DNA of 64,000 bases from CANLBN01 sp034111645 (lineage in GTDB: Bacteria; Pseudomonadota; Gammaproteobacteria; Pseudomonadales; Cellvibrionaceae): assembly GCA_034111645.1 (NCBI GenBank), contig JAWUWW010000039.1, positions 1 through 64,000 on the forward strand, read 5' to 3'. Every line of letters starts with the position of its first letter. The first letter of the stretch is position 1. The position numbers and the translations under genes are program-made. Positions 1 to 8,689 of this stretch are shown in pieces. Below the pieces are notes generated by a model that searched no databases, had not been told where the DNA came from, and saw only the letters and a program-made list of their open reading frames with translations.

Positions 1-310
1 CTTCTTGTGGGCCCATTCCATTGTGAAGCAAGATAATGGCTGCATCTGGGTACTTCTCAACTAATGTTGTTGCGACTTGTTCCGCATTAAATGCTTTCGT
101 ACATATCCAAATAAGGTTTGGTCGAAATGCAGGAGAGGATGACTCGAGTGACCAATCAAGCTTTGATATTTGTTCACCACGAACAATTGTTTTAGGCAAT
201 AAGATTCCAGCACGATGGGGAAATACTGCGACCTTGCCTAGGGTTTGGGCATGTAGGCATGCTAACGAGCCTATGGCTCCGGGTCCTGCAATTAATGAAT
301 TTAGTGCCAT
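1..310 (-). CDS. panE: 2-dehydropantoate 2-reductase, N-terminal part (cut by window edge)
   Basis: This is the first 103 codons of ketopantoate reductase, which makes pantoate from ketopantoate with NADPH in pantothenate and CoA synthesis. The minus-strand reading starts at the ATG whose complement is at 308-310 and runs off the left edge. A nucleotide-binding loop GPGAIGS lies at residues 9-15, and HNGMGPQE, matching the family's conserved NGxG segment, lies at the visible end. An in-frame stop 15 codons upstream limits the start choice. The plus-strand open frame over the same bases is a shadow. The assignment is confident for the family, but the C-terminal half is not visible. Confidence 0.85.
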   Translation of the reverse strand, partial: MALNSLIAGPGAIGSLACLHAQTLGKVAVFPHRAGILLPKTIVRGEQISKLDWSLESSSPAFRPNLIWICTKAFNAEQVATTLVEKYPDAAIILLHNGMGPQE

Positions 311-792
311 GGTAGATATGTAATTAGCGACATAGTTAATCTCAGTAAGCCCTAGTCAGGAGTATATCCTAAGGTAACCTCATTAAAAACGAGTGTTAGG
401 GATAAAAAAGGTCAGCATGTAAAGTAACTCATATGAAAGTTAAGAATTCAATTCTCAACTGTTCTGTTCATGAAATTTGATGTCTAAAGCACAGAGCCTT
501 TCCAGCTAGTGCGCCGAATCTCTGTGATTATGTAATAGCTGCCTTTTACGCAGCGACTATTCACCAAATTGCCGGAAGCTCAATCAACCCAAGCTTTAGA
601 ACATCGTTATGTTTATTGTTTTATCGTGAATGATGACAATATTTGAATCTTGCAAAATACTAGACCATTTAAATATAAAGGTCACAAGACCTCATGTATA
701 TTTGTCGTGGGATTCTAGGAGGCAATGAATAGATATTGCCCAAGGTTTCAGCTGTTAGCCGCGCGATAAATGAAAAGCATTCAATTAAGATT

Positions 793-858
793 GGAGTGGC
801 TTTTTGTCTTTGGTATAAACGTTTAGGAAAGTTTTTTTTAAATGGTCAACGCATACTT
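793..858 (+). pseudogene. IS66 TnpB remnant
   Basis: The plus-strand reading contains FCLWYKRLGKFFLNG, which resembles the conserved C-terminal core of IS66 TnpB proteins (FCLWYKRLEKxRFKWP). Only about 22 codons are recognisable and no start codon or flanking frame remains. TnpB is an accessory protein of IS66 transposition of unclear role. The fragment supports the IS66 identity of the surrounding relic but cannot be functional. Confidence 0.65.
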
Positions 859-1570
859 CGTGCGATGTGAACATTGAAAGGAAGAATGTATTTGCTGGCT
901 TCTCCGCAGTTTTTTATTAGTCAAATGAATGCACATCAATCACTCAATCATCGTGAATTAAGCTCGGTTTTAGTGCATTATTTTGGTAAAGTGACGTCTG
1001 AAAAGTAGCTTAAACTCGGCACTCAAAATGGTTTCTGAAGTGCTCATTGGATAAAAAAGATTAGATACAACGCTGTTTAAAGGAATGCAGCGTGCGTAAC
1101 GCTATAAAACGTATGACTTGTTGGCTTTGAGCTGAATAGAATAAAGCTCGCCAACTGGATGATCAAGATGATTAGTCTTGTCTAACCGTTGTTTGAAACT
1201 CATTTGTGCTGGACAAAGTACTAGATATAGATGGAAACAACGGTTAGGTGCTTAATGAGCTATGCCCCCTACAAGGTCAAGCCTACAAATGCTAACGCAC
1301 ATTCAAGCTTACCGATTGTTCCTTATTATTATCGTGCGGGTGTTACCGGTAATATAGACAGAGAGTTGTGGGCTCATTAAGAAATGTAAAACAGATAAGG
1401 TTTATGTTGTGCTAGGATTAGTTCTAGAAATGTATGCCGTAGCGAAAAATCAGTCGACAAGCTTGATGTCATTGATGAACCAAAACAATAGTTATCAAAG
1501 GCACTGAAAATATGCCGCGAAAAAGCAGCTAAGGTAACGTCAGTGTTTGTCTGAGCAATCAGATGTCAAG

Positions 1571-1833
1571 GCTTATAGCCTAAAAAGTAGACGGCAGCAG
1601 GTCTATAGCGAATCACCCTACTAGAAACGCATTACGCTCGTTTGTTATGGAAGAAAGAACGGACTGTTTCTAGTAAGTAATCGGACACAAATAAAAGAAT
1701 AAATTTATACAGCCTGATTGAAGTGACCAAAGCGAATAACGTAGAGTTTTATGTTTATCTGAAAATGGCGTTTAACTTGTTACAGCAGGTTGAACACATT
1801 GATGATATTAATGCGTTCCTTTTAGTGCATACC
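1571..1833 (+). pseudogene. IS66 transposase (TnpC) C-terminal remnant
   Basis: Two pieces match the C-terminus of the IS66 DDE transposase. The first frame gives AYSLK followed after a TAG at 1622 by YGRKNGLF, like the family's AYSLKxW and IGRKNWLFS motifs. The second frame, from 1702, gives NLYSLIEVTKANNVEFYVYL and then a tail like the family's final ATTVEDIEALLPW segment. At least one stop and one frameshift separate them. A weaker match to the preceding family segment may begin near 1430. Catalytic residues upstream are not recognisable. Confidence 0.75.
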
Positions 1834-2022
1834 TTATTAGTGCATACCAAAGGCATGGTTGCTTAGCTGCTTACTTTAAAACGATGAATAAGTTTTACAG
1901 TTCGCAGTCAAATTATCTGGTCAATACCAGCTCCATAAAGTGTGTAATGAATGCGATTGAAACAAAGATAAATGTCATCACTATTTGTGTGACCCAAAAT
2001 CTATGCCTGGTGCCAATAAATA

Positions 2023-2757
2023 ATGTTATCTGATCCCTCCCTTTATTTGCTATTACTATTAGTGGGCGCTTTCTTCGCTGCATTCGTCACTGGTGCTGTT
2101 GGATTTGCCGATGCGATGATATTAAATGCAATTTGGTTACACATAATGGATCCCATTGCGGCTATTCCTTTGTTGGTGTCCTGCGGTGTTTTGATGCATA
2201 TGCTGCCGCTTTATAGGTTACGCAATACGTTGAATTTTTCGAGGCTACTGCCTTTTGTTGCGGGCGGTGTTTTAGGTGTACCTTTTGGGGCATGGATACT
2301 TGGATATATTGAGCCAGATATATTTCGCACTGTAATCGGTGTGTTGATGGTGGTTTATGGGTGCTGGATGTTTTTACGTCCTCATACATCCGTTGGCGAG
2401 GTTGGAGGTGGTCCACTTGATGGCCTGGTAGGGTTAGGCGGTGGCATTATGGGAGGTTTCGCCGGCTTATCAGGTCTGTTTCCGACAATATGGTCTGGTG
2501 TGCGCGGCTGGACTAAACACCTTCAGCGCGGTTCTTGCCAACCCTTTGTGTTGATTATGCATGGTGTCGGCGTTGTTACATTTGTCTCTACCGGGAAGTT
2601 CACACAGCAAACCGCAATAGATCTAATATGGTGTATTCCTGTGCTCGTTATCGGATCTTGGCTTGGATTGAAGGTCTATCCATATCTAAACGATTTATTA
2701 TTTAAACGTATTATTATCGGCTTGAACTTGATTGCAGGAATTACACTTTTACTCTGA
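2023..2757 (+). CDS. TauE/SafE-family membrane exporter
   Basis: A 244-residue hydrophobic protein with about seven to eight predicted membrane segments and the glycine-rich repeats of the TauE/SafE family, including GAVGFADAMI near residue 24 and LGGGIMGGFAGLSG near residue 138. Members export sulfite, sulfoacetate or other organic anions across the inner membrane; the substrate here is not evident. It begins at an ATG with no obvious Shine-Dalgarno sequence, just after the IS66 relic. It converges with mltF and no metabolic partner gene lies beside it. The length is normal for the family. Confidence 0.8.
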   Translation: MLSDPSLYLLLLLVGAFFAAFVTGAVGFADAMILNAIWLHIMDPIAAIPLLVSCGVLMHMLPLYRLRNTLNFSRLLPFVAGGVLGVPFGAWILGYIEPDIFRTVIGVLMVVYGCWMFLRPHTSVGEVGGGPLDGLVGLGGGIMGGFAGLSGLFPTIWSGVRGWTKHLQRGSCQPFVLIMHGVGVVTFVSTGKFTQQTAIDLIWCIPVLVIGSWLGLKVYPYLNDLLFKRIIIGLNLIAGITLLL

Positions 2758-2810
2758 TTATCCTTTCATTAACTATGTCTTCATTGGCTAGCGCTAAGAT
2801 AACTTCGTTA

Positions 2811-4163
2811 TTAAAAAGACTGGCGAATGATATCGCGATAATTTCTGATGCGTTGCACATAGAGTACGGGCTCGTGTCCGCGAGCATAACCATGTTTCAT
2901 TTTAGAATAGTATTTTTTATTAGACTTCAATGGCAACAGCTCTCTAATCTCTTGCCAAGAATCGGGGTTTTTACCCATCCTTCGAGCTAATACCCTAACA
3001 TCTAAAACATGAGCGCGTCCTATATTGTAGCTTGCTAAAGCCTGAAACCAGCGGTCTTCCTCTGGAATACTATCGGGTAGAAGATCAAAACGGTCTTTTA
3101 AGTAATCGGCGCCCGCTAAGATAGCTTCTTTGGGATCATTGCGATCACTGACACCCAAAGACTCTGCAGTATTTTGAGTCAGCATCATAATGCCACTAAC
3201 ACCCGTTGGAGATACAGCCTTAGGATTCCAATGAGATTCTTGGTATGACAGGGCTGCTAGTAAATCTGCCGGTATTCCTGTTTTTTCTTCAGCTTGGATA
3301 AAATATTTTTTGTACTTAGGGAGGTGCTCATCAATATTTCGGCTCAAGGCACGTAAATCTACGAAATCAAAGTTATTCAGATACGCATAATGCGTCTGAT
3401 TCATTGCGTTAACTGCTAATTTCCCTGATGATGACTTAATCCAAGATTTGGTTAGAGCAGCCATTTCGTTAGATTCTTTAGGTAAATACCAACCAAGCTG
3501 ACTCTTTCCTGGAAGTGTCATGGCGACTCTTAATTCAGGAAATAAGCGACGAGTTTTATCGGCAATGTTTGAGTCTGATACGACGCAGATGTTGTCATCA
3601 ATAGCTCGAGATAGCAGCATCTCAGTGGATTCATTTTCACTTTGCTCGAATTTAAGATCCGGAATCTTTTGTTTTAAGTACTCTAATGTAGAAATGTAGC
3701 TAGTTCTTGCGGCCACAACCAGATCGATCATTGGCAGGTCTTTTAGTTTTTTGGGAAAGTTCTCAAGTTTTTGTGGACAAACAACCTGCTCAGTCACATT
3801 TAGGTAAGTAGCGCCGCGGGTGAATTTTTCATCTCGAATGTCGGTGAAAGTTAAACCAGAAGCGGCAATATGCGCCTTACCTTGCTCGAGTGTTTCTAGC
3901 ACTTGAGCAGTCGATTCTTCGACTATCCACACTACGTTCCAATCATTTTCTGCTGCAAAGCTATTGATTAACAACACCTCGGGCCCGGCTGGTTCTTGAT
4001 CGCGTCCTTCCAAATAAGTGGTTCCCCCCATTCTGGTCACGACTTGTAAATCTTCTCCGGGTTTTGGAAGCTTAGCAACATTAATGTCAGCAATTTTCAC
4101 TTCACCGCAGGCATTCAAAACCAATGAAATAAGACAAATTGGAACTAATTGTTTGATCGACAT
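2811..4163 (-). CDS. mltF: Membrane-bound lytic murein transglycosylase F
   Basis: This 450-residue protein has the MltF layout. A lipoprotein signal ends at LVLNAC (Cys19). A periplasmic solute-binding-type domain covers roughly residues 40-260, and a lysozyme-like SLT domain covers about 285-430. The SLT domain has the catalytic glutamate in ALSYQESHWNP near residue 311, followed by SGIMMLT. It cleaves peptidoglycan glycan strands, forming 1,6-anhydromuramyl ends, probably anchored to the outer membrane. In many Gammaproteobacteria the gene lies next to purL, which is not the case here. The start is a good ATG. Confidence 0.92.
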   Translation of the reverse strand: MSIKQLVPICLISLVLNACGEVKIADINVAKLPKPGEDLQVVTRMGGTTYLEGRDQEPAGPEVLLINSFAAENDWNVVWIVEESTAQVLETLEQGKAHIAASGLTFTDIRDEKFTRGATYLNVTEQVVCPQKLENFPKKLKDLPMIDLVVAARTSYISTLEYLKQKIPDLKFEQSENESTEMLLSRAIDDNICVVSDSNIADKTRRLFPELRVAMTLPGKSQLGWYLPKESNEMAALTKSWIKSSSGKLAVNAMNQTHYAYLNNFDFVDLRALSRNIDEHLPKYKKYFIQAEEKTGIPADLLAALSYQESHWNPKAVSPTGVSGIMMLTQNTAESLGVSDRNDPKEAILAGADYLKDRFDLLPDSIPEEDRWFQALASYNIGRAHVLDVRVLARRMGKNPDSWQEIRELLPLKSNKKYYSKMKHGYARGHEPVLYVQRIRNYRDIIRQSF

Positions 4164-4608
4164 AAACTCTCTCTTACATTTACACAGAAATTTATAGGTA
4201 AAAACCTCGATAACGGCGTCAGCTTAATAAATCGCTTCTAAACAACATTAAATCCCCTATTATTTTCACTTATTTAAAGGCTTGTTTAATGATATTGCAC
4301 GTTGTCTATAAAATAGCCTATGAGAGTATACTATCAAGAATCACATAAGAAAGACTCTTTTTTATGTGACCAGTTTTTATCCTCTTTAAACCTATAAAAT
4401 ATTCAGAGCTACTATTAAATCAAAAATAAAGCCGTGTTCTTTAGTTGGGAGGATACTTGGTGATAAATTTAAGCTTTGGGTGATATTAAGCCTTAAGGAT
4501 AATTTATCAACAGTACTGCAGGGTCTAATTTGATGGGCTCAAAGGAGACTCTGCATTAAAGAAAGTGAATGTTAGCTTACAGATGCCACAGTCTTGGGCA
4601 GAGCTATG
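4164..4608. other. Intergenic region, 445 bp, no gene seen
   Basis: This AT-rich stretch separates mltF from the upstream aminotransferase, both on the minus strand, and presumably holds the mltF promoter. An imperfect inverted repeat lies at about 4461-4510 (GATAAATTTAAGCTT and a mirrored GATAATTTATC-type arm). No open frame, tRNA or recognisable RNA was found. Confidence 0.5.
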
Positions 4609-5730
4609 CTAGGACTTATCTGCTAGTGCACAGAGAATTTTTGCACCTGCAAGCAGTTTTTCATTGGGAACTGTATAGCAAATACGAAAATGGCTATCGC
4701 GTTCGCTGAATACCGAGCCCGGTATAATAAGAACATTATTGTTGATAGCAAGTTCAGTAAAGCTATCGCCAGTATGGCCCTCGGGCGCTTTAACAAACAA
4801 ATAAAAAGCACCGTCTGCCGAACCAACTTCAAAACTACCTGAAAGCGCTTCGAACATAAGGTCTCGTTTTACCGCGTAATCAGATAAGTGCAATGACATA
4901 TCTGTTTGCGGGCAAGCTAGTGCTGCAAACTGTGCAATACTCGGCGCGCAGACAAAACTGTATTGCTGCAACATCGCCATTGCATCAATAATCTCTTTTG
5001 GCCCCGCAGCGTAGCCAAGCCGCCAGCCCGTCATACCAAAAGATTTACTATATCCACCAAGCAATAGACAATTTTCGGTATATTGCGCTATCGACTGCAT
5101 GGGGGTGTAGGCAAAGTCGCGATATATTTCATCGGTAATAATTAGCACACCATGCTTATCGCATACGCGGGCAATCGCCTGTAACTCGGTTGGATTAAAT
5201 ATACGACCCGTGGGATTACCGGGGCTGTTAAGTAACAAGATTTTTGTTTTAGGTGTGATCAATGCAGACAGTTTATCCGGATCAATAGAAAATCCGTCTT
5301 CGTAGGTATCGAGATAGACAGCTTTACCACCATTCATGTTCACTAGGTGTTTGTACATGACAAAATAGGGGTCGGGAATAATAACTTCATCGCCATCATC
5401 GACTAGCGCAAGCAATGATAAAAATAGACCACCGCTGACACCCGAGGTGATGAGCATTTGATTGAGCTGGTAGTCTCTGCCGGTAAAGACTTTTTCATCG
5501 GCAATAAGTTGTTCCCGTAATGGCACAATACCATTGGTTGGTGTGTAGCTATTATGTCCCTTTTGAATAGCGTCGATGGCCGCTACTTTAACCAAATCTG
5601 GTACGTCGAAGTCGGGTTGCCCGATGCTCAAATTAATCGGGTCTTTCATGCTGCGCGCGAGCTCAAAAACTCGGCGAATACCGCTAGAATCAACTCTGCT
5701 GGTACGTTTTGCCAATAGTGACATGCTCAC
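4609..5730 (-). CDS. PLP-dependent class I/II aminotransferase
   Basis: A 373-residue fold-type I aminotransferase of the aspartate aminotransferase superfamily. Visible motifs are NLSIGQPDFDVP near residue 34, NSPGNPTGRIFN near 167, TDEIYRDFAY near 198, and YSKSFGMTGWRLGY near 227, which holds the Schiff-base lysine. The C-terminal FRICYTVP supplies the substrate-carboxylate arginine. It is cytosolic and transfers an amino group between an amino acid and a 2-oxo acid. The exact substrate cannot be read from the sequence. It stands alone, with 212 bp between it and cheV. Confidence 0.88.
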   Translation of the reverse strand: MSMSLLAKRTSRVDSSGIRRVFELARSMKDPINLSIGQPDFDVPDLVKVAAIDAIQKGHNSYTPTNGIVPLREQLIADEKVFTGRDYQLNQMLITSGVSGGLFLSLLALVDDGDEVIIPDPYFVMYKHLVNMNGGKAVYLDTYEDGFSIDPDKLSALITPKTKILLLNSPGNPTGRIFNPTELQAIARVCDKHGVLIITDEIYRDFAYTPMQSIAQYTENCLLLGGYSKSFGMTGWRLGYAAGPKEIIDAMAMLQQYSFVCAPSIAQFAALACPQTDMSLHLSDYAVKRDLMFEALSGSFEVGSADGAFYLFVKAPEGHTGDSFTELAINNNVLIIPGSVFSERDSHFRICYTVPNEKLLAGAKILCALADKS

Positions 5731-5942
5731 TCCTTTGTTAGTGATATTTAATTGCGCCTATAATAGACGAATAATACACTTAAGCGCGAGTCAGCGAGCT
5801 ATAAATTAATCCGAATCTTCATCCCTTAAAAAGTCAGACGTGTTTTCTTTAATAGGATGATTTAGTTCAGGCTAAGCAAGGTGAGAAATAAATACTTTAA
5901 GGCAAAATCAGCGTCTGAGACATTATAACTATGATTAATATT

Positions 5943-6869
5943 TTAAATTATATCTTCAATACGTGGAATGACTTCGGGTGGGTTATTGATAAATTCAACA
6001 CCGCGCATCATAGAAATTACTAATTCTTTCGCATCGAATTTTGTTAAGGCTTCATTAGCGCCTACTTGCTGAGCTTGATTGACACTAATCGCACTCGATA
6101 AGGAGGTGTGAAGAATGATATAAGTTGCTGCTAAATCTGGTGAATTACGGACTTCAAAGGTTAACTCATAACCATCTAAACCAGGCATCTCAATATCAGA
6201 AACTAACAAATTAACTGGATGCCCTTTGGCAGCTTGTTCATGCATATAAACCAGTGCTTTTTTGCCATTATCGGTCACGTAGAAAGGCACATTTAGTAGC
6301 TCTAAAACATCGGTAAGTTGCCGCCGAGCAGTAAGTGAATCATCAACAACCAAGATATTCATTGGCCTGAGTTGCTCGCGTTGCAAATCGGTAATGACTG
6401 CCAGTGCTGCACGCGGATCTGGTGGATAAATTTTATTGAGAAGTAACTCGACATCCATTAATTGGATAAACTCGCCATCGACCTCAACAGTCCCTGTGAT
6501 AAAAACACTGGAGCCTAACATTTTATCGGGCTGTTTGATTTCTCGCCAATTGGTCTCCACTATTTTCTCGATTTGGCTAATAACAAAGCCGACGACTTTT
6601 CTTTGGCAATCAGTGACAACAATAAAAGACTGGCTAAGCTTACTTTCAGAAATTGGACCAAGACCTATCAACTGCGCCATATCGATGACCGCAATCGTTT
6701 TATTACGAATTGATAGCACACCCTTAATGCCAGGCTCTGACTTCACCATTGGTGTAACGGCTTTATAAGGAACAATTTCTTGAATCTTTAGTGTACCCAA
6801 GGCAAATTTATGGCCATTCTTGAGGCGAAATAGTAAAAGCCCTTGTGAATAGTGAGATTTAGAGGTCAA
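5943..6869 (-). CDS. cheV: Chemotaxis coupling protein CheV (CheW-REC)
   Basis: A 308-residue protein with an N-terminal CheW-like domain (about residues 10-155) and a C-terminal receiver domain (about 170-300). CheV couples chemoreceptors to the CheA kinase and is tuned by receiver phosphorylation. The receiver keeps the acidic pair in VVDDS, the phosphoacceptor Asp in LLVSDIEMPG, and a conserved lysine in ALTKFDA, so it should be phosphorylatable. No cheA, cheW, receptor or flagellar gene is in the window, so it works with a system encoded elsewhere. The start is a plain ATG. Confidence 0.92.
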   Translation of the reverse strand: MTSKSHYSQGLLLFRLKNGHKFALGTLKIQEIVPYKAVTPMVKSEPGIKGVLSIRNKTIAVIDMAQLIGLGPISESKLSQSFIVVTDCQRKVVGFVISQIEKIVETNWREIKQPDKMLGSSVFITGTVEVDGEFIQLMDVELLLNKIYPPDPRAALAVITDLQREQLRPMNILVVDDSLTARRQLTDVLELLNVPFYVTDNGKKALVYMHEQAAKGHPVNLLVSDIEMPGLDGYELTFEVRNSPDLAATYIILHTSLSSAISVNQAQQVGANEALTKFDAKELVISMMRGVEFINNPPEVIPRIEDII

Positions 6870-7381
6870 GACATGCTCCGATAAGTAAAATACTCAATAA
6901 GTATAGAACGAATCTTCAAATTCGTGTTGAAAATGAGTCGTTATTTGAAGTAACTCAAATTAAACATTAGGCATGCTGGTGTAGCTCGGAGAAATTAGCC
7001 GCCATCGCTGCTTTAAGCGTTGGATTTTTGGCCAAAAATTATAACCAGTTTTTAGTGTATATCCTGCTGCTTCAATTGACGCCAAAAAGTCAGAAAAACC
7101 TGAAATCTTTATGGGCAAATTTTAACGATGATGAAGGCAAAGTTTGCAGTTTTCCGCCTAAAATTTAAAAAGCGTCTATACTTTTAGTGATTTTATAAAA
7201 AGTTTTAAAACGTTAGACCATAGCTTATGAAAGGGTAGTGGCCTACAGATAAACTCGTTGATTTGCCTAAGCAAAGGCGCCGTTAAAATGACTTAAAGTA
7301 GTGAAGGCAATACAAGAAACTATTTCATAAAGATAAGCTTAGGCTAAATGAATATCGGGTAAAACAAGACTGAGGTTAAAT
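6870..7381. other. Intergenic region between divergent cheV and HDOD gene
   Basis: A 512-bp region carrying the promoters of two divergent genes. The only coding-like stretch is a 52-codon minus-strand frame (6960-7118, TTG start) without a recognised homologue or a convincing ribosome binding site. I see no RNA gene. The HDOD gene start is supported by GAGG about 6 bases upstream of its GTG. Confidence 0.4.
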
Positions 7382-8407
7382 GTGTTAGCAAAATTATTTA
7401 ATAAAAATACCGAAGTTCATCGCCCTATAAAAAAGGTTGTTCAGCGTAAAGAGAGCATCACTGTTAATAGTCAACAGCTTGGCGATTCCTCTTCTACGGA
7501 TTGGACTGAAGTAGAGCATTCATTTACGGGCATGCTGTTAGGTGTTAATTCTCTGCTTGATGGCCCGATGAACAAACAGGAAAAGCTGGCGCTTGACGCG
7601 ATCAACAAAAAATATATTCAAAACAGCTCGGTTGAATATCAAATTCCTAGATTGCCAGAGGTGATACCAAAAGTTCTGCAGGCTTTGCGCGATAAAAATG
7701 TCGATCCAAGTAATCTAGCAAATATATTGTGCGAAGACATGGTGTTAGTAAAAGAAGTCATTCGCTTAGCTAACAGTGTTCACTATGACCGCACTCGAGC
7801 CTATAAATCACTAGAGCAGGCAACAATTAACATCGGTTTTAATGGCATTAGGCAATTGATAATCAGTGCGGCTCTGAAACCAATCTTAACGAAGCAGTCA
7901 GGCCGTTTCTCAAATATCACTAACCGTTACCTGTGGGACAAAAGCATGAAAACAGGTTTGTTAAGCGATAGTGTTGCACATACGTTAGGTGAAAATCGAT
8001 TTTTTGCGTATCTTGCCGGATTGGTCGTGCAATCGGGAATGAGTGTCATTAGTAAAGAGTTCGATCATTGCTTCAGTAATAACGAGGCGCCTAATAACAG
8101 ATTGTTCATTGATGCGGTAAGTCACTATACCTATAAGGTATCAGCGAGTATAAGTCAGCAGTGGAAATTTCCAGAGGAGGTTAGCCGTGCATTAGAAGAG
8201 CAAGTTATTTATGAAGACCCAGATGATATGGCAGCCATTGGGCAAATAACCTATTTGTCAGACAAAATGGTGAAAATCAATTCGCTAAAGGCAAATGGCC
8301 AATTGAGTGCTGCTATAGGTGATGTATCTAAACTCATAAAAGGCGATATGCGTAAGGCTTATACTGAATGCCAGAAAAAAATCGGTATCAATACTTGGTA
8401 TTTATAG
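7382..8407 (+). CDS. HDOD-domain signalling protein
   Basis: A 341-residue cytosolic protein. After a polar N-terminus of about 80 residues, an HDOD domain begins near residue 90 with the typical IPRLPEVIPKVLQAL and continues with LANSVHYDRTRAYKSLEQA and IGFNGIRQLIIS. HDOD domains resemble HD phosphohydrolases but lack the full metal site, and usually act as protein-interaction modules in c-di-GMP or chemotaxis signalling. The GTG start is chosen because GAGG lies just upstream, while the overlapping ATG hits a stop after two codons. It sits between cheV and a GGDEF-EAL protein. The specific role is unknown. Confidence 0.82.
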   Translation: MLAKLFNKNTEVHRPIKKVVQRKESITVNSQQLGDSSSTDWTEVEHSFTGMLLGVNSLLDGPMNKQEKLALDAINKKYIQNSSVEYQIPRLPEVIPKVLQALRDKNVDPSNLANILCEDMVLVKEVIRLANSVHYDRTRAYKSLEQATINIGFNGIRQLIISAALKPILTKQSGRFSNITNRYLWDKSMKTGLLSDSVAHTLGENRFFAYLAGLVVQSGMSVISKEFDHCFSNNEAPNNRLFIDAVSHYTYKVSASISQQWKFPEEVSRALEEQVIYEDPDDMAAIGQITYLSDKMVKINSLKANGQLSAAIGDVSKLIKGDMRKAYTECQKKIGINTWYL

Positions 8408-8689
8408 TTGGTAATAACTAAATGGCAATTACAGTAAGGCTTAATAACGGGACTTTTATAATTTTTGAGGATTAAATTTAATGTCTAGGGTCATCTAACA
8501 TTAAATAAAGATCATACTTGTACTCACAAATAAAAAGTTCTAATCCACTAATCGCACCGTAATAGCTCAAATAACTTTCATATTTTAAATAACGCCCCTT
8601 TATGGCAAAAAAATAAAAAATTAACAGCCTCTTAGGCCAATCAAGCGGGAACAAAACTTGCAAAATCTCTACGACAATCAAAAATTATT

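Larger units (their letters stand above)
780..1840 (+). mobile_element. Decayed IS66-family insertion sequence
   Basis: No intact gene lies between 311 and 2022. Translating the plus strand recovers two stretches typical of IS66 proteins in the expected order, TnpB then TnpC, broken by stops and frameshifts. I could not find terminal inverted repeats or a target duplication, so the limits are approximate. A 12-base direct repeat at 1822-1833 and 1837-1848 sits at the distal end. The rest of 311-780 and 1840-2022 shows nothing I can identify. The element has been dead for a long time. Confidence 0.7.

Noticed and set aside
36..323. 95-codon open frame on the plus strand
   Set aside because: It is antisense to the panE N-terminus, which has clear dehydrogenase motifs on the minus strand.
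1822..1848. Short tandem duplication of a 12-base unit
   Set aside because: Too short and in dead transposon DNA; not a meaningful repeat array.
6960..7118. 52-codon minus-strand frame with TTG start in the cheV-HDOD gap
   Set aside because: No ribosome binding site, no recognised homology and close to chance length; noted only as coding-like composition.
8478..8681. 67-codon minus-strand open frame before the Amt fusion gene
   Set aside because: Low-complexity AT-rich frame without ribosome binding site or recognisable protein pattern.
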